Positions 35,704 to 43,428 of a DNA stretch of 64,000 nt are shown here, in pieces. Numbering within the stretch: position 1 is the stretch's first letter; every line of letters starts with the position of its first letter. Below the pieces are notes generated by a model. That model did no database searches. It saw nothing but the letters and a program-made list of their open reading frames with translations, and was not told where the DNA came from. Location of the stretch: positions 50,581-114,580 of the forward strand of contig CAJUTV010000010.1 in the NCBI GenBank assembly GCA_910589305.1, in the 5' to 3' direction. Position numbers and translations under genes: made by a program. This DNA is from an uncultured Lachnospira sp. (GTDB taxonomy: Bacteria > Bacillota > Clostridia > Lachnospirales > Lachnospiraceae).

Positions 35704-37158
35704 TCATATGTGATTTAATCGCATAAAAACTTGTTTTGCTGCTTCATTCTTGCAATTTGTTAAAAAATATAAAACATCTTGTTTATATAATGGAGAGGAA
35801 AGAATTATATTATAAAAAAAAGCAGAAATATGCCCTATAATATTTTGTGAAAAATTATAACTAGATAATTCATGTAAATATGCTCCTAAAATTGCATATA
35901 ATTGTTTTCGTAAATAATATACAGACATTATTTGTCCAATTATTTTAGTAATACATATCTGTTGGCTTTTTGAGTCACAAGCTACTAAAGGCAATTTTAT
36001 AAAAGAAGCATCAACTATATAATAACAATATCGAATTAAATTTATATATTGCTGAGATATCAATATTTTCTCCTCTCTGTTATTTGTTTTATTATAAATA
36101 TTATTAAAAATTTCAGCAATCATTGTTCGACAATGTTTTGACTGATGTAAAATCATCACAATAAAATGTAAATCACTTCCTTTTAAATATAAAATTTTTT
36201 TGCTAAGCGCTTTTTTTAAATCACTTTCAATAGAAATATGATTATTTTTTTCTATAATAAAAGCATATGCTAAACAAACAGACTTCCAAATCCATCTATT
36301 ATCTGATTCAATCCAATGTAAAAGAATACACTCTACATCATCAATTAACATATTATTGATATATAATTTGTATGCCATCACACCCAACAATCCTATATTA
36401 TTAGAGCTTGAATACAATTGCGGCAAAATACGCATTTTAGCATCGGTTATATCCAAAGACACAATTCTTGCAAAAGCTGTAGCAATCTGATAAATATCAA
36501 AAACTGTGCGATACTTATAAATTTTACTCAAATAAATAAGCCATGACACAATTGAACTACGCAACATTGGGAATTGTTCTAATATATTTATTAATATTTG
36601 TATTGAACTTTCACCAAAACCAATACATATTTGACCATCTTCCGTAACAAATTTTTTTCCATTGATAACCATTAAAATCGTATTTAAAGAAACGTATGGA
36701 TTGGGTTGAGAAGCTTCTTCTTCTTTTTCTTCATTATCTTTCATTCTTACAATAGGCAAATATTCCATAAGAGTTTTTTGCAAATCTGGTAAATCTGCCA
36801 AAAGGACTGCTTCAAAAGTACTTAAAATAATTGCCATAGCTAAATATTCACTATATTTATATTTTTCAACAAATTGTGTACAATCATTTGAATTACTCAA
36901 ATCATACTTCTTTAAAGATTTTTCCGACTCACTTTGTTTCAAATCTTGTTTATAAACATTATATACTATAGTATCTACACTATTTATAAAAGCTTGATTT
37001 TGCCCCCAATTATTATTAGCATTTAATTTATTAATTGTGCGCTTTTTTTCTTCTAAATCCGATTGATTATTAATATTTTCTGTCTCCTCGTTAATATTAT
37101 CTTCTTCAATCGTTTCAACATTATCAATCTCTTTATTTGTCTCATTTAAATTACTCAT
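35704..37158 (-). CDS. Large helical protein with N-terminal signalling-type motif
   Basis: About 484 residues. Residues 1-45 are acidic and disordered. Residues 48-66 read NNNWGQNQAFINSVDTIVY and match the end of the TIR protein encoded just upstream. From about 85 the protein is all helical, HEAT/ARM- or TPR-like in texture (YSEYLAMAIILSTFEAVLLA, SSIVSWLIYLSKIYKYRTVF, DNRWIWKSVCLAYAFIIEKN). It has no Walker motifs, so it is not a STAND ATPase. The ATG at 37158 follows GGAAA. An earlier ATG at 37173 lacks a ribosome site. The gene overlaps the TIR gene by eight bases. It is probably the sensor or platform partner of the TIR protein (inference). Confidence 0.65.
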   Translation of the reverse strand: MSNLNETNKEIDNVETIEEDNINEETENINNQSDLEEKKRTINKLNANNNWGQNQAFINSVDTIVYNVYKQDLKQSESEKSLKKYDLSNSNDCTQFVEKYKYSEYLAMAIILSTFEAVLLADLPDLQKTLMEYLPIVRMKDNEEKEEEASQPNPYVSLNTILMVINGKKFVTEDGQICIGFGESSIQILINILEQFPMLRSSIVSWLIYLSKIYKYRTVFDIYQIATAFARIVSLDITDAKMRILPQLYSSSNNIGLLGVMAYKLYINNMLIDDVECILLHWIESDNRWIWKSVCLAYAFIIEKNNHISIESDLKKALSKKILYLKGSDLHFIVMILHQSKHCRTMIAEIFNNIYNKTNNREEKILISQQYINLIRYCYYIVDASFIKLPLVACDSKSQQICITKIIGQIMSVYYLRKQLYAILGAYLHELSSYNFSQNIIGHISAFFYNIILSSPLYKQDVLYFLTNCKNEAAKQVFMRLNHI

Positions 37159-37687
37159 ATATAATGTTTCCATTCATTTTATTAATAAATGTTTGATTAT
37201 GACCTTTATTATTTTCTATATTCATTATATTTACTTCTTTTTCATAATCATCTATATTTTGTCTAAAATTATTAGACAATTTTATTTTTTCAGAAAGATG
37301 TTTTGCAATTTGAGCAGGATTATTTGATTTAAAATAGTTTGTACTCTTTGGATCAAACAAATCAGATGGCAATGCTGCTCCATCAAGATAAATGGGTATT
37401 ACGCTACTATTATCAGCATGTTCAGCAAATGCAATACTTGCTTCTTCTATAGGAATCTCCTTTGTTATATAATACTTAGAAACAAATAATGCTACATACT
37501 CTGATTTATTTCCAAAAACATCATAAAATGCTTCTCGTTGATTTTTACCACTAAGAAATATTTGTCCTTCTGGAGATGGTGCAAAAAAAACTTTAATTTG
37601 TTTAGATTTTAAATAATGATAGACTTTTTCTACCAATTTTTCATTTTCTGATGCAAAAGATAAAGCAATTTTGTATTGATAATTCAT
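37151..37687 (-). CDS. TIR-domain protein with C-terminal shared motif
   Basis: 178 residues, first gene of a four-gene operon. The TIR fold opens YKIALSFASENEKLVEKVYH, with KVFFAPSPE (box 2 region). The segment KSEYVALFVSKYYITKEIPI then EEASIAFAEH places a glutamate where TIR NADases carry the catalytic Glu, and VIPIYLDG follows. After residue about 140 comes a polar linker and the terminal NNKGHNQTFINKMNGNIIYE, which resembles residues 48-66 of the next protein. AAGGAGA precedes the ATG. It is likely an NAD-cleaving or signal-producing effector triggered by its operon partners. Catalysis is inferred from the family only. Confidence 0.75.
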   Translation of the reverse strand: MNYQYKIALSFASENEKLVEKVYHYLKSKQIKVFFAPSPEGQIFLSGKNQREAFYDVFGNKSEYVALFVSKYYITKEIPIEEASIAFAEHADNSSVIPIYLDGAALPSDLFDPKSTNYFKSNNPAQIAKHLSEKIKLSNNFRQNIDDYEKEVNIMNIENNKGHNQTFINKMNGNIIYE

Positions 37688-38122
37688 AAATATTCTCCTT
37701 AACTAATTTATCACATTAGCTGTTTGTACAATTATCAAATTTTTCATAAACATTTTCTATATATATCTAGCAAATGATTCATTGTTAAATTTAATATAAA
37801 CCCTTGTCCATAAAAACTCTTTTCTATTTGTAAGCCTCTGCATAATCCTAATGTATACTGATAAAAACAACTGAAAAAATTTAATCTCTTTAAGTCTATA
37901 TGTAGCAGCATACTTGATATATTGAATAAAAAATATATTTGTTATTTAATATATAACATAACAATTATTTGTTATTTTTACATGTATATAACTAATTATT
38001 TATTAAAATTATAACATATAATTATATAATTTCTACTATTTTGTGCAAATTTTTATATTTCTTATTTATAAATAACAAAAACAGTTTTTATCTTTATACA
38101 TCAATATTGGGAAATTTTTCAC

Positions 38123-38255
38123 TTTAGACATAGATATAAAATCAAGGTTATACCATCAAAAAAATAGATAATATAAAATTAATTATTTTATTTAATTATT
38201 GATGTATCAACCTTGAATCACCTAATAGAACTATATATTTGACTAAATGTCTAAA
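38123..38255. repeat. Nested inverted repeats in a gene-free region
   Basis: TTTAGACAT (38123-38131) pairs with ATGTCTAAA (38247-38255). Inside it, TCAAGGTT and nearby CATCAA (38142-38159) pair with TTGATG and AACCTTGA (38199-38216). The rest of the 37688-38374 interval is extremely AT-rich and holds no supported gene. It would include the promoter of the TIR operon, but no single promoter stands out. The structure could be a small palindromic element or the stem of an untranslated RNA. Confidence 0.4.
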
Positions 38256-38374
38256 TAGAAGTTAGACTTATTTATTTTTTTAGAACTTATTTAAATGAAT
38301 TATTCTACTATAATCAAAAAATTTTGTGATAAAAATTTAAAATGAATTAAAAATAACAAAAAAATATCAGTTAA

Positions 38375-38527
38375 ACGGATATTCGCAATCCGCTACGCTA
38401 CTTGCTCATAACCTCATAGCTACTATCATAGCTTTTCAGTGGGAGCTTATACTCCCACTGAAACAAGGAAGTCCCCCACTTATGCCTTTGTAGCATTGAA
38501 GTGGGGGACTTCCTTGATGAAGTTAAA
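38375..38527 (+). repeat. Dispersed structured repeat, copy D (most complete)
   Basis: 153 bp between GTTAA and GTTAAA with all three hairpins: CGGATATTCGCAATCCG; TTTCAGTGGGAG/CTCCCACTGAAA (12 bp, loop CTTATA); and AAGTCCCCCACTT/AAGTGGGGGACTT (13 bp). It ends CTTCCTTGATGAAGTTAAA. It is the best reference copy of the family. The following 195 bases to 38722 show no gene. Confidence 0.8.
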
Positions 38528-38722
38528 TTAACTATATATTATTATAAAGAAAATACTATCACCTTGAATATAATATTTTCTTCATCTAAAAGACTATTCT
38601 ATAAATTGTAACTTTACATTAACTAATTTTTTTATTGATTTTATTAACATATTATATAAATATAATATTAAACACTATCTTATATATTTAATCTTCTTTA
38701 TGACATCTCTTTTTATCAAAAC

Positions 38723-39361
38723 CTAACGAACAGCTATCAATTTGCATATTGGATTGCCTTGTAAAGAAAATCGTTCCTCATACTCTGTCATTACATTTCC
38801 TTCTAAAAGAACAGCATTATTATGCAAGTCTCTTGTTTGAGCTTCTAACCTCCACCCCGCTTCTTTTACCTGTTCGATTGAAAAATCAAACAGCGAAATA
38901 TTATCGGTCTTAAATTCAACCTTTCCATCTGGTTTTAATATTTTATTATATCTATCAAAATATTGTTTTGATGTTAATCTTCTTTTGGCATGTCTATCTT
39001 TTGGCCATGGGTCTGAAAAGTTCAAATATATCCTATTAACTTCATATTTGCCAAAAACTTCACATATATTCTCTGCATCCATTCTTATAAAACGAAGATT
39101 GGGAAGCTGTAATTCGTTTTGTTTTTCCACTGCTCTTAACAAAACACTAGAATATTTTTCTATACCTACATAATTTATATTGGGATTTGTATGAGCAAGT
39201 GTTGATATAAATTTTCCTTTGCCCATTCCTATCTCTATATGTATTGGATTATGATTGCCAAACACTTCAAACCATGTATTACACATATTATTTGGTTCTG
39301 TAAAAACATATTCATTTGTCACCATCACTTCTCTAGCTTTTGGAACATTTCTCAGTCGCAT
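38723..39361 (-). CDS. trmB: tRNA (guanine-N7-)-methyltransferase
   Basis: About 212 residues, the usual TrmB length. It makes m7G46 in the tRNA variable loop using AdoMet. It has IHIEIGMGKGKFISTLAHTN (AdoMet site), NYVGIEKYSSVLLRAVEK, IYLNFSDPWPKDRHAKRR (the family's diagnostic NFSDPWPK motif) and RLTSKQYFDRYNKILKPDG. GGAG precedes the ATG at 39361. An upstream ATG at 39373 overlaps that ribosome site and is rejected. It is monocistronic, a housekeeping gene marking the right edge of the accessory block. Confidence 0.95.
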   Translation of the reverse strand: MRLRNVPKAREVMVTNEYVFTEPNNMCNTWFEVFGNHNPIHIEIGMGKGKFISTLAHTNPNINYVGIEKYSSVLLRAVEKQNELQLPNLRFIRMDAENICEVFGKYEVNRIYLNFSDPWPKDRHAKRRLTSKQYFDRYNKILKPDGKVEFKTDNISLFDFSIEQVKEAGWRLEAQTRDLHNNAVLLEGNVMTEYEERFSLQGNPICKLIAVR

Positions 39362-39405
39362 AATACTCTCCATTTCTACGTTTTATTTTTATAAATAATA
39401 AGCAA

Positions 39406-39441
39406 AACGGATATTTATAATCCACTTTACTGTCTTTTTAT
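39406..39441 (+). repeat. Fragment of the dispersed repeat
   Basis: AACGGATATTTATAATCCACT followed by TTACTGTC matches the left hairpin region of the repeat (flank GCAA). The rest is missing. The remainder of the 39362-39683 gap carries only AT-rich DNA leading to the carboxypeptidase gene. Confidence 0.4.
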
Positions 39442-39683
39442 ATTTTTTAGCCATGCCAATACAATACATGTCTAAACTGCTACGCTATTTTAGCATGATG
39501 CCAATTTGTAATCAATATATTCTTTACAATTATAGGATACATACGTTACAATAGAATCCATATGTTACAATGCAGTCAAGCAAATAGTTGTAGTTTTCTT
39601 TGTTGCTTGCCTACAACCTTATTGAAAAAATCATTATTTTGTATAATGAACAAAACTATTTATCATAGAAAGGATTTTTATAT

Positions 39684-41036
39684 ATGAAACAATTTTATAA
39701 ATGTTTATCTGTTATCTTAATTGCTTTTATTATTATAAACACATTTTTTTGTTTTTCTGTCACAGCTATGGCAGAAGAAAATAGTGATAATGACTGGCCT
39801 GCCGCCCCTGAAGTAGTGGCACAAAATGCAATATTAATTGATGCAGATACAGGTGCTATCTTATACCAGAAAGAAGCACATACACGTTCCTATCCAGCCA
39901 GTACTACAAAGATTCTTACTGGTCTTTTAACAATAGAAAATTGCAGTATGGACGAGATTGTAACATTTTCGGCAACAGCAGCTAACTCTGTAACGTATGA
40001 AGATGCCAATATTGCAACAAAGACAGGTGAAGAATATACCGTTGAACAAGCTCTATATGGATTGTTGCTTCGTTCAGCCAATGAAATTGGATATGGGCTT
40101 GCAGAACATGTAAGCGGTTCTTTGTCAAGTTTTACAGACCTTATGAACGAACGCGCCAAAGAACTTGGTGCTATTAACACACATTTTTCAAATGCCAGCG
40201 GCTTACATGATGACAATCATTACACAACTGCTTATGATATGGCTATGATTGCAAGGGGCTGCTATAATAATTCAACTTTTGTCAATATTGATTCAACTTC
40301 AACAACTTATACGATTCCTGCAACAAACAAGACACCGACAGAGCGCTATATTAAACACCTTCATTTAATGTTAAAAGGCAGGGATTATTACTATGAATAT
40401 TGTAAGGGCGGTAAAACTGGTTTTACTGACCAAGCAGGATATAATCTTGTAACCTTTGCTGAAAAAAATGATATGCGCCTTATCTGTGTATGTTTTAAAT
40501 CTGGTAAAAATGAGCGTTTTCAAGATACAAGGGCTTTATTTGACTGGGGATTTAATAATTTTAAAAAAATTACAACGACCAGCGATACTGTCAATTCGCT
40601 ATTTACAAGTGATAGTTATTATCAATCAAAAGTTTATAATAATTATGGTTTAAACTTTAATTTAAATGCTTCAACTCTTACAATTCCTAACAATAAAAAT
40701 ATTGGCGATATTTATATTGATATTGACAAAAATTATGCTACTTCAAATGAAAATGGTATATATACTTCACAATTAAACTTTATGTGCAGTGACAATATTG
40801 TTGGAACAACAAAAATAACACTTTCTTCTGATGATAATATTGTAGCTGCAAGCAATTTGCCATTAATTAATCCCAATAAATCAACTCCTGCTCCTAGCCC
40901 TAAACAATGTATTGTTATTAATATATGGCTTTTAACTGCTATTTTAATATCCATTATCGTTCTTATATATATTATTGTTATTATCAAACGTGTCCGAAAA
41001 GCCAAAAAACAAAGAAGTCGTAAATTGCGATTGTAA
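39684..41036 (+). CDS. D-alanyl-D-alanine carboxypeptidase (low-molecular-weight PBP)
   Basis: 450 residues. A signal peptide (about 1-29, ending VTAMAEE) leads to a penicillin-binding-protein type 5 domain. It has the active-site tetrad S-x-x-K in RSYPASTTKILTGLL, S-x-N in LRSANEIGYGLAEH and K-T-G in CKGGKTGFTDQAGYN. It trims the terminal D-Ala of peptidoglycan pentapeptides. A beta-rich domain (about 290-400) and a C-terminal membrane helix (about 413-437) with a basic tail anchor it, instead of the amphipathic helix of classical DacA. AAAGGA precedes the ATG. A strong terminator follows. It is related to DacF/DacA, and the exact orthology is not assignable here. Confidence 0.92.
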   Translation: MKQFYKCLSVILIAFIIINTFFCFSVTAMAEENSDNDWPAAPEVVAQNAILIDADTGAILYQKEAHTRSYPASTTKILTGLLTIENCSMDEIVTFSATAANSVTYEDANIATKTGEEYTVEQALYGLLLRSANEIGYGLAEHVSGSLSSFTDLMNERAKELGAINTHFSNASGLHDDNHYTTAYDMAMIARGCYNNSTFVNIDSTSTTYTIPATNKTPTERYIKHLHLMLKGRDYYYEYCKGGKTGFTDQAGYNLVTFAEKNDMRLICVCFKSGKNERFQDTRALFDWGFNNFKKITTTSDTVNSLFTSDSYYQSKVYNNYGLNFNLNASTLTIPNNKNIGDIYIDIDKNYATSNENGIYTSQLNFMCSDNIVGTTKITLSSDDNIVAASNLPLINPNKSTPAPSPKQCIVINIWLLTAILISIIVLIYIIVIIKRVRKAKKQRSRKLRL

Positions 41037-41095
41037 AAATTGTTGCTATAGCAAAATAAGAATAGTAACAACACAAATATTATAAAAATAAAAAA

Positions 41096-41147
41096 TTCTA
41101 TATAAAACATGGATATTATTTAGCTAATATTAATGTTTTATATAGAA
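41096..41147 (+). terminator. Rho-independent terminator of the carboxypeptidase gene
   Basis: TTCTATATAAAACAT and ATGTTTTATATAGAA form a perfect 15-bp stem, with an inner ATATTA/TAATAT stem. AATATTTTTT follows. It lies 60 bases after the stop codon. Confidence 0.75.
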
Positions 41148-41192
41148 AATATTTTTTAACAATCCAATATCAAAAATATATATTGATAACAC

Positions 41193-41273
41193 TTAAATAA
41201 TCTGTCTTAATTCATCTGAAAGTTTAATTCCATCTTGAAGTCCTAATTGATAAGCAACAGAACCATATGCCAT
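41193..41273 (-). pseudogene. C-terminal fragment of a small gene
   Basis: The frame reads MAYGSVAYQLGLQDGIKLSD then ELRQII and stops. The preceding in-frame codon group ends in a stop with no ribosome site. The text is like the C-terminal end of small helical Lachnospiraceae proteins (possibly the DUF6809 group). It is most likely a remnant after deletion of the 5' part. Confidence 0.35.
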
Positions 41274-41318
41274 TCTGCTTTAATTAATAGCAGTAACCAA
41301 TCTATTAACCTGTTTTAT

Positions 41319-41642
41319 TTATTCTATATTTAAATTTAACTTATCTAATTTTTCATCTTCCTCTGCTTGACATTTTTCTGCATATAGATAAGCTGGGTCA
41401 CTTTTTAATAATACATTTAAAGCACTATTTTTTCTTTCTTTTGCCAATATATCTAACAATCTTTTTTTCTGTCCATTTTCTTTTGCCTTAAACTGTCTAC
41501 ATTCAATTTCAAACATACTTCCATCAATTAGTTTAAGTCGAAAAATATTATTTTTGTCATCTGTATCAATATCTAAAATATCCATATATTCATCATCGTT
41601 TAGCAAATCAAACAGCTTATCTTTAAAAACTTTTACATCCAT
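41319..41642 (-). CDS. Hypothetical protein
   Basis: 107 residues, acidic at both ends. It begins MDVKVFKDKLFDLLNDDEYM and continues FRLKLIDGSMFEIECRQFKA, a short beta meander. The second half is a charged helix (KKRLLDILAKERKNSALNVL). AAGGAGA precedes the ATG by nine bases. There is no membrane segment or recognised domain. It lies between a gene fragment and the ribbon-helix-helix pair, transcribed away from the latter. Confidence 0.55.
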   Translation of the reverse strand: MDVKVFKDKLFDLLNDDEYMDILDIDTDDKNNIFRLKLIDGSMFEIECRQFKAKENGQKKRLLDILAKERKNSALNVLLKSDPAYLYAEKCQAEEDEKLDKLNLNIE

Positions 41643-41852
41643 AAGTATAGTCTCCTTTTACGCTTTCCAATTGTTAAACCTTTCTTCTGTTTTAGATAAT
41701 TATACTATACACCATTCTTCTTTAATATATAAATAATAAAAAATATAGTATTAAAACACTTATTCTTAACTATTAAATTAGAAATATTGTAGAATTTATT
41801 TTATAACTTATATGTTAGTGGGATATCAAAATAGTATTTATTATCATAGTAT

Positions 41853-41903
41853 GCCGTTATTATGATGTCAATACATATTTTGCCGTTATTTTGACAGTAT
41901 AAT
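41853..41903 (+). promoter_or_regulatory. Two operator-like repeats upstream of the start-less RHH gene
   Basis: GCCGTTATTATGATGTCAA (41853-41871) and GCCGTTATTTTGACAGTAT with AAT (41882-41903) share GCCGTTATTWTGA at a 29-base pitch. The second ends in TATAAT, so a bound repressor would cover the promoter. Confidence 0.5.
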
Positions 41904-41938
41904 AAAGTCATATAAAAATTTTAAGGAGTAAACTTTAA

Positions 41939-42106
41939 ATATCTTATAAAATATCCAAATTCACCTTACGAATAGAAAGTGAGTTACTAAAAAAATTTCG
42001 TTTCGTAGCTGAATATAATGCTCGGTCTGCCAATCGAGAAATATCAACCCTAATAAATAACCATGTCAAAGAATTTGAAAAGAAAAATGGTAAAATAATA
42101 TTATAA
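41939..42106 (+). pseudogene. Arc-type ribbon-helix-helix gene lacking a start codon
   Basis: The frame reads SKFTLRIESELLKKFRFVAE then YNARSANREISTLINNHVKE, nearly the same as the intact regulator at 42209. At the position matching that gene's ATG there is ATA, preceded by an in-frame TAA. AAGGAG lies 10 bases upstream. Either the start has been lost or a rare ATA start is used inefficiently. The duplication includes the upstream operator-like motifs. Confidence 0.65.
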
Positions 42107-42125
42107 GAATATATAATAATTTTAT

Positions 42126-42177
42126 GCCGCCATTAAGCTGTCAAATCAACTTTAAGCCGTCATTAAGACATTATAAT
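42126..42177 (+). promoter_or_regulatory. Two operator-like repeats upstream of the intact RHH gene
   Basis: GCCGCCATTAAGCTGTCAA (42126-42144) and GCCGTCATTAAGACATTATA with AT (42156-42177) repeat at a 30-base pitch and match the pair at 41853-41903. TATAAT forms the end of the second motif, which suggests autorepression by the encoded protein. Confidence 0.5.
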
Positions 42178-42208
42178 GAAGTTAGTTGGCTTTATGGAGG
42201 TACGATAT

Positions 42209-42379
42209 ATGCAGTCTGATTTATCAAAGTTCACATTGAGAACAGATAAAGAATTATTAAAAAAATTTCGTTTTGTAGCTGAATATAATGCTCGGTCTGC
42301 TAATCGAGAAATAGAAGTTCTTATGAAAAAACATGTGAATGAATTTGAAAAAAAGCATGGCAAAATCACATTTGAATAA
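42209..42379 (+). CDS. Arc-family ribbon-helix-helix DNA-binding protein
   Basis: 56 residues: SKFTLRTDKELLKKFRFVAE (beta strand and helix A) then YNARSANREIEVLMKKHVNE (helix B), ending FEKKHGKITFE. This is the full length of Arc/MetJ-type repressors, which bind DNA as dimers through the N-terminal strand and often cooperatively at repeated sites. GGAGG lies eight bases before the ATG at 42209. The longer frame from 42176 has no ribosome site and runs through the promoter. No toxin partner is adjacent. The GCCGTCATTAAGAC motifs just upstream are the likely targets. Confidence 0.82.
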   Translation: MQSDLSKFTLRTDKELLKKFRFVAEYNARSANREIEVLMKKHVNEFEKKHGKITFE

Positions 42380-42412
42380 TCTTTAAATCCAATGATTTGT
42401 AAGGCAAATATT

Positions 42413-42492
42413 TTATAGTAACTATGGCAGCGCAAGTCCCTCACTTATGCCTCTGCGGCATTGAAGTGAGGGACTTTCTTGATAAAGTTAAA
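42413..42492 (+). repeat. Dispersed structured repeat, 3' half only (copy F)
   Basis: ATAGTAACTATGGCAGCGC then the 3' hairpin AAGTCCCTCACTT/AAGTGAGGGACTT and TTCTTGATAAAGTTAAA. Relative to copy D, one base pair of the stem is changed on both sides (C:G to T:A), so pairing is preserved. Confidence 0.7.
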
Positions 42493-42539
42493 TTTTTAAT
42501 TGTCTTATATATTATCGTTCATTTTTCTATTAAAACTTT

Positions 42540-42857
42540 TTACACTTCTTTATATTTTGCATCAATTTTCACATAGACAATCATTATCCCAATCGTTAAT
42601 GCCACTATTGCCAACATTACTACAACCGCCATAATAGAATTTTGTGGAATAAAGACAAAAGGAAGCCCTATCATTTCAAGTACGGCGGCATAAAAAAACC
42701 ATATCTTTGCAACAGCGTGATTGTATCCTACAATATCTTTCTTTTTTCCTGGCTTTACACCAGTAAAAAAACCAACCTCTGTTTTTGAACGCCAATTAAC
42801 AATGCCAATCACTACAAAAAGTGATGCTACGATACTCCATATAATAAATGCAACCAT
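42540..42857 (-). CDS. Small membrane protein
   Basis: 105 residues with three membrane helices (about 2-20, 50-70, 75-98). Between the first two is a cytoplasmic loop VGFFTGVKPGKKKDIVGYNH, a pattern seen in small DUF3784/SdpI-like clostridial membrane proteins. GAGGTGG precedes the ATG. The function is unknown. It lies between a repeat copy and the flagellar genes, with no evidence of operon membership. Confidence 0.65.
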   Translation of the reverse strand: MVAFIIWSIVASLFVVIGIVNWRSKTEVGFFTGVKPGKKKDIVGYNHAVAKIWFFYAAVLEMIGLPFVFIPQNSIMAVVVMLAIVALTIGIMIVYVKIDAKYKEV

Positions 42858-42909
42858 AATTCCACCTCATTTCATTTATTTAATTATTTATTGTTTCTTA
42901 CATTATTAT

Positions 42910-43398
42910 TTATGCCCGAAAACCCCTATTGATATTATAGTCTTGTGATATCTCGTTTGAGCTTCCAGCGCTTGAGTATGTAAGTCCTGCATAAACTTGC
43001 TGTGTATTTTTCATCAATGTTTCTGAATGGTCTGTAAGACTTACCTCATACCATGATTTGCGAAGTGTTTGAATCATCTTTAGTACAGAATCAATATATT
43101 TGTCATTATCTTTAGACATAGTGCAACTTGCTTTTACTAGGAATCTCTGCATCGTCATATAAATATTAAATAATTCTGCTGAAATCTCATACTGCATATT
43201 AAGGTCACATAATAATCGGTCTATAACTCTTTTTGCAAGTTTAATATTTTCTGTATATGGTTCTTGTTCAGATGCTGTTCTTGCACTTTTTGCATCTTGA
43301 AGATACTCTAAAGCCATATCATACATAACAACAATAAGTTCTGTTTTATTTGCTTGAGAAATCCTATATGAAAATGTCTTAATTGCATCTTTATTCAT
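42910..43398 (-). CDS. fliS: Flagellar export chaperone FliS
   Basis: 162 residues, helical. It binds newly made flagellin and prevents premature assembly before export. Diagnostic features are the N-terminal QANKTELIVVMYDMALEYLQ, the helical core (AKRVIDRLLCDLNMQYEISA, LFNIYMTMQRFLVKAS) and the conserved W in TLRKSWYEV. The C-terminal 35 residues are a polar extension beyond typical FliS. AGGAGG precedes the ATG. The gene follows flagellin by 30 bases and is surely co-transcribed. Confidence 0.9.
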   Translation of the reverse strand: MNKDAIKTFSYRISQANKTELIVVMYDMALEYLQDAKSARTASEQEPYTENIKLAKRVIDRLLCDLNMQYEISAELFNIYMTMQRFLVKASCTMSKDNDKYIDSVLKMIQTLRKSWYEVSLTDHSETLMKNTQQVYAGLTYSSAGSSNEISQDYNINRGFRA

Positions 43399-43428
43399 TT
43401 AAAGGCTCCTCCTTCACAAATTTATATT

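Noticed and set aside
35704..37158. STAND/NLR ATPase partner for the TIR protein
   Set aside because: No Walker A or B motif is visible, and the protein is all helical; called a helical platform instead.
42209..42379. Antitoxin of a toxin-antitoxin pair
   Set aside because: The neighbouring gene is a duplicate regulator and no toxin-like ORF lies next to it; a stand-alone Arc-type repressor fits better.
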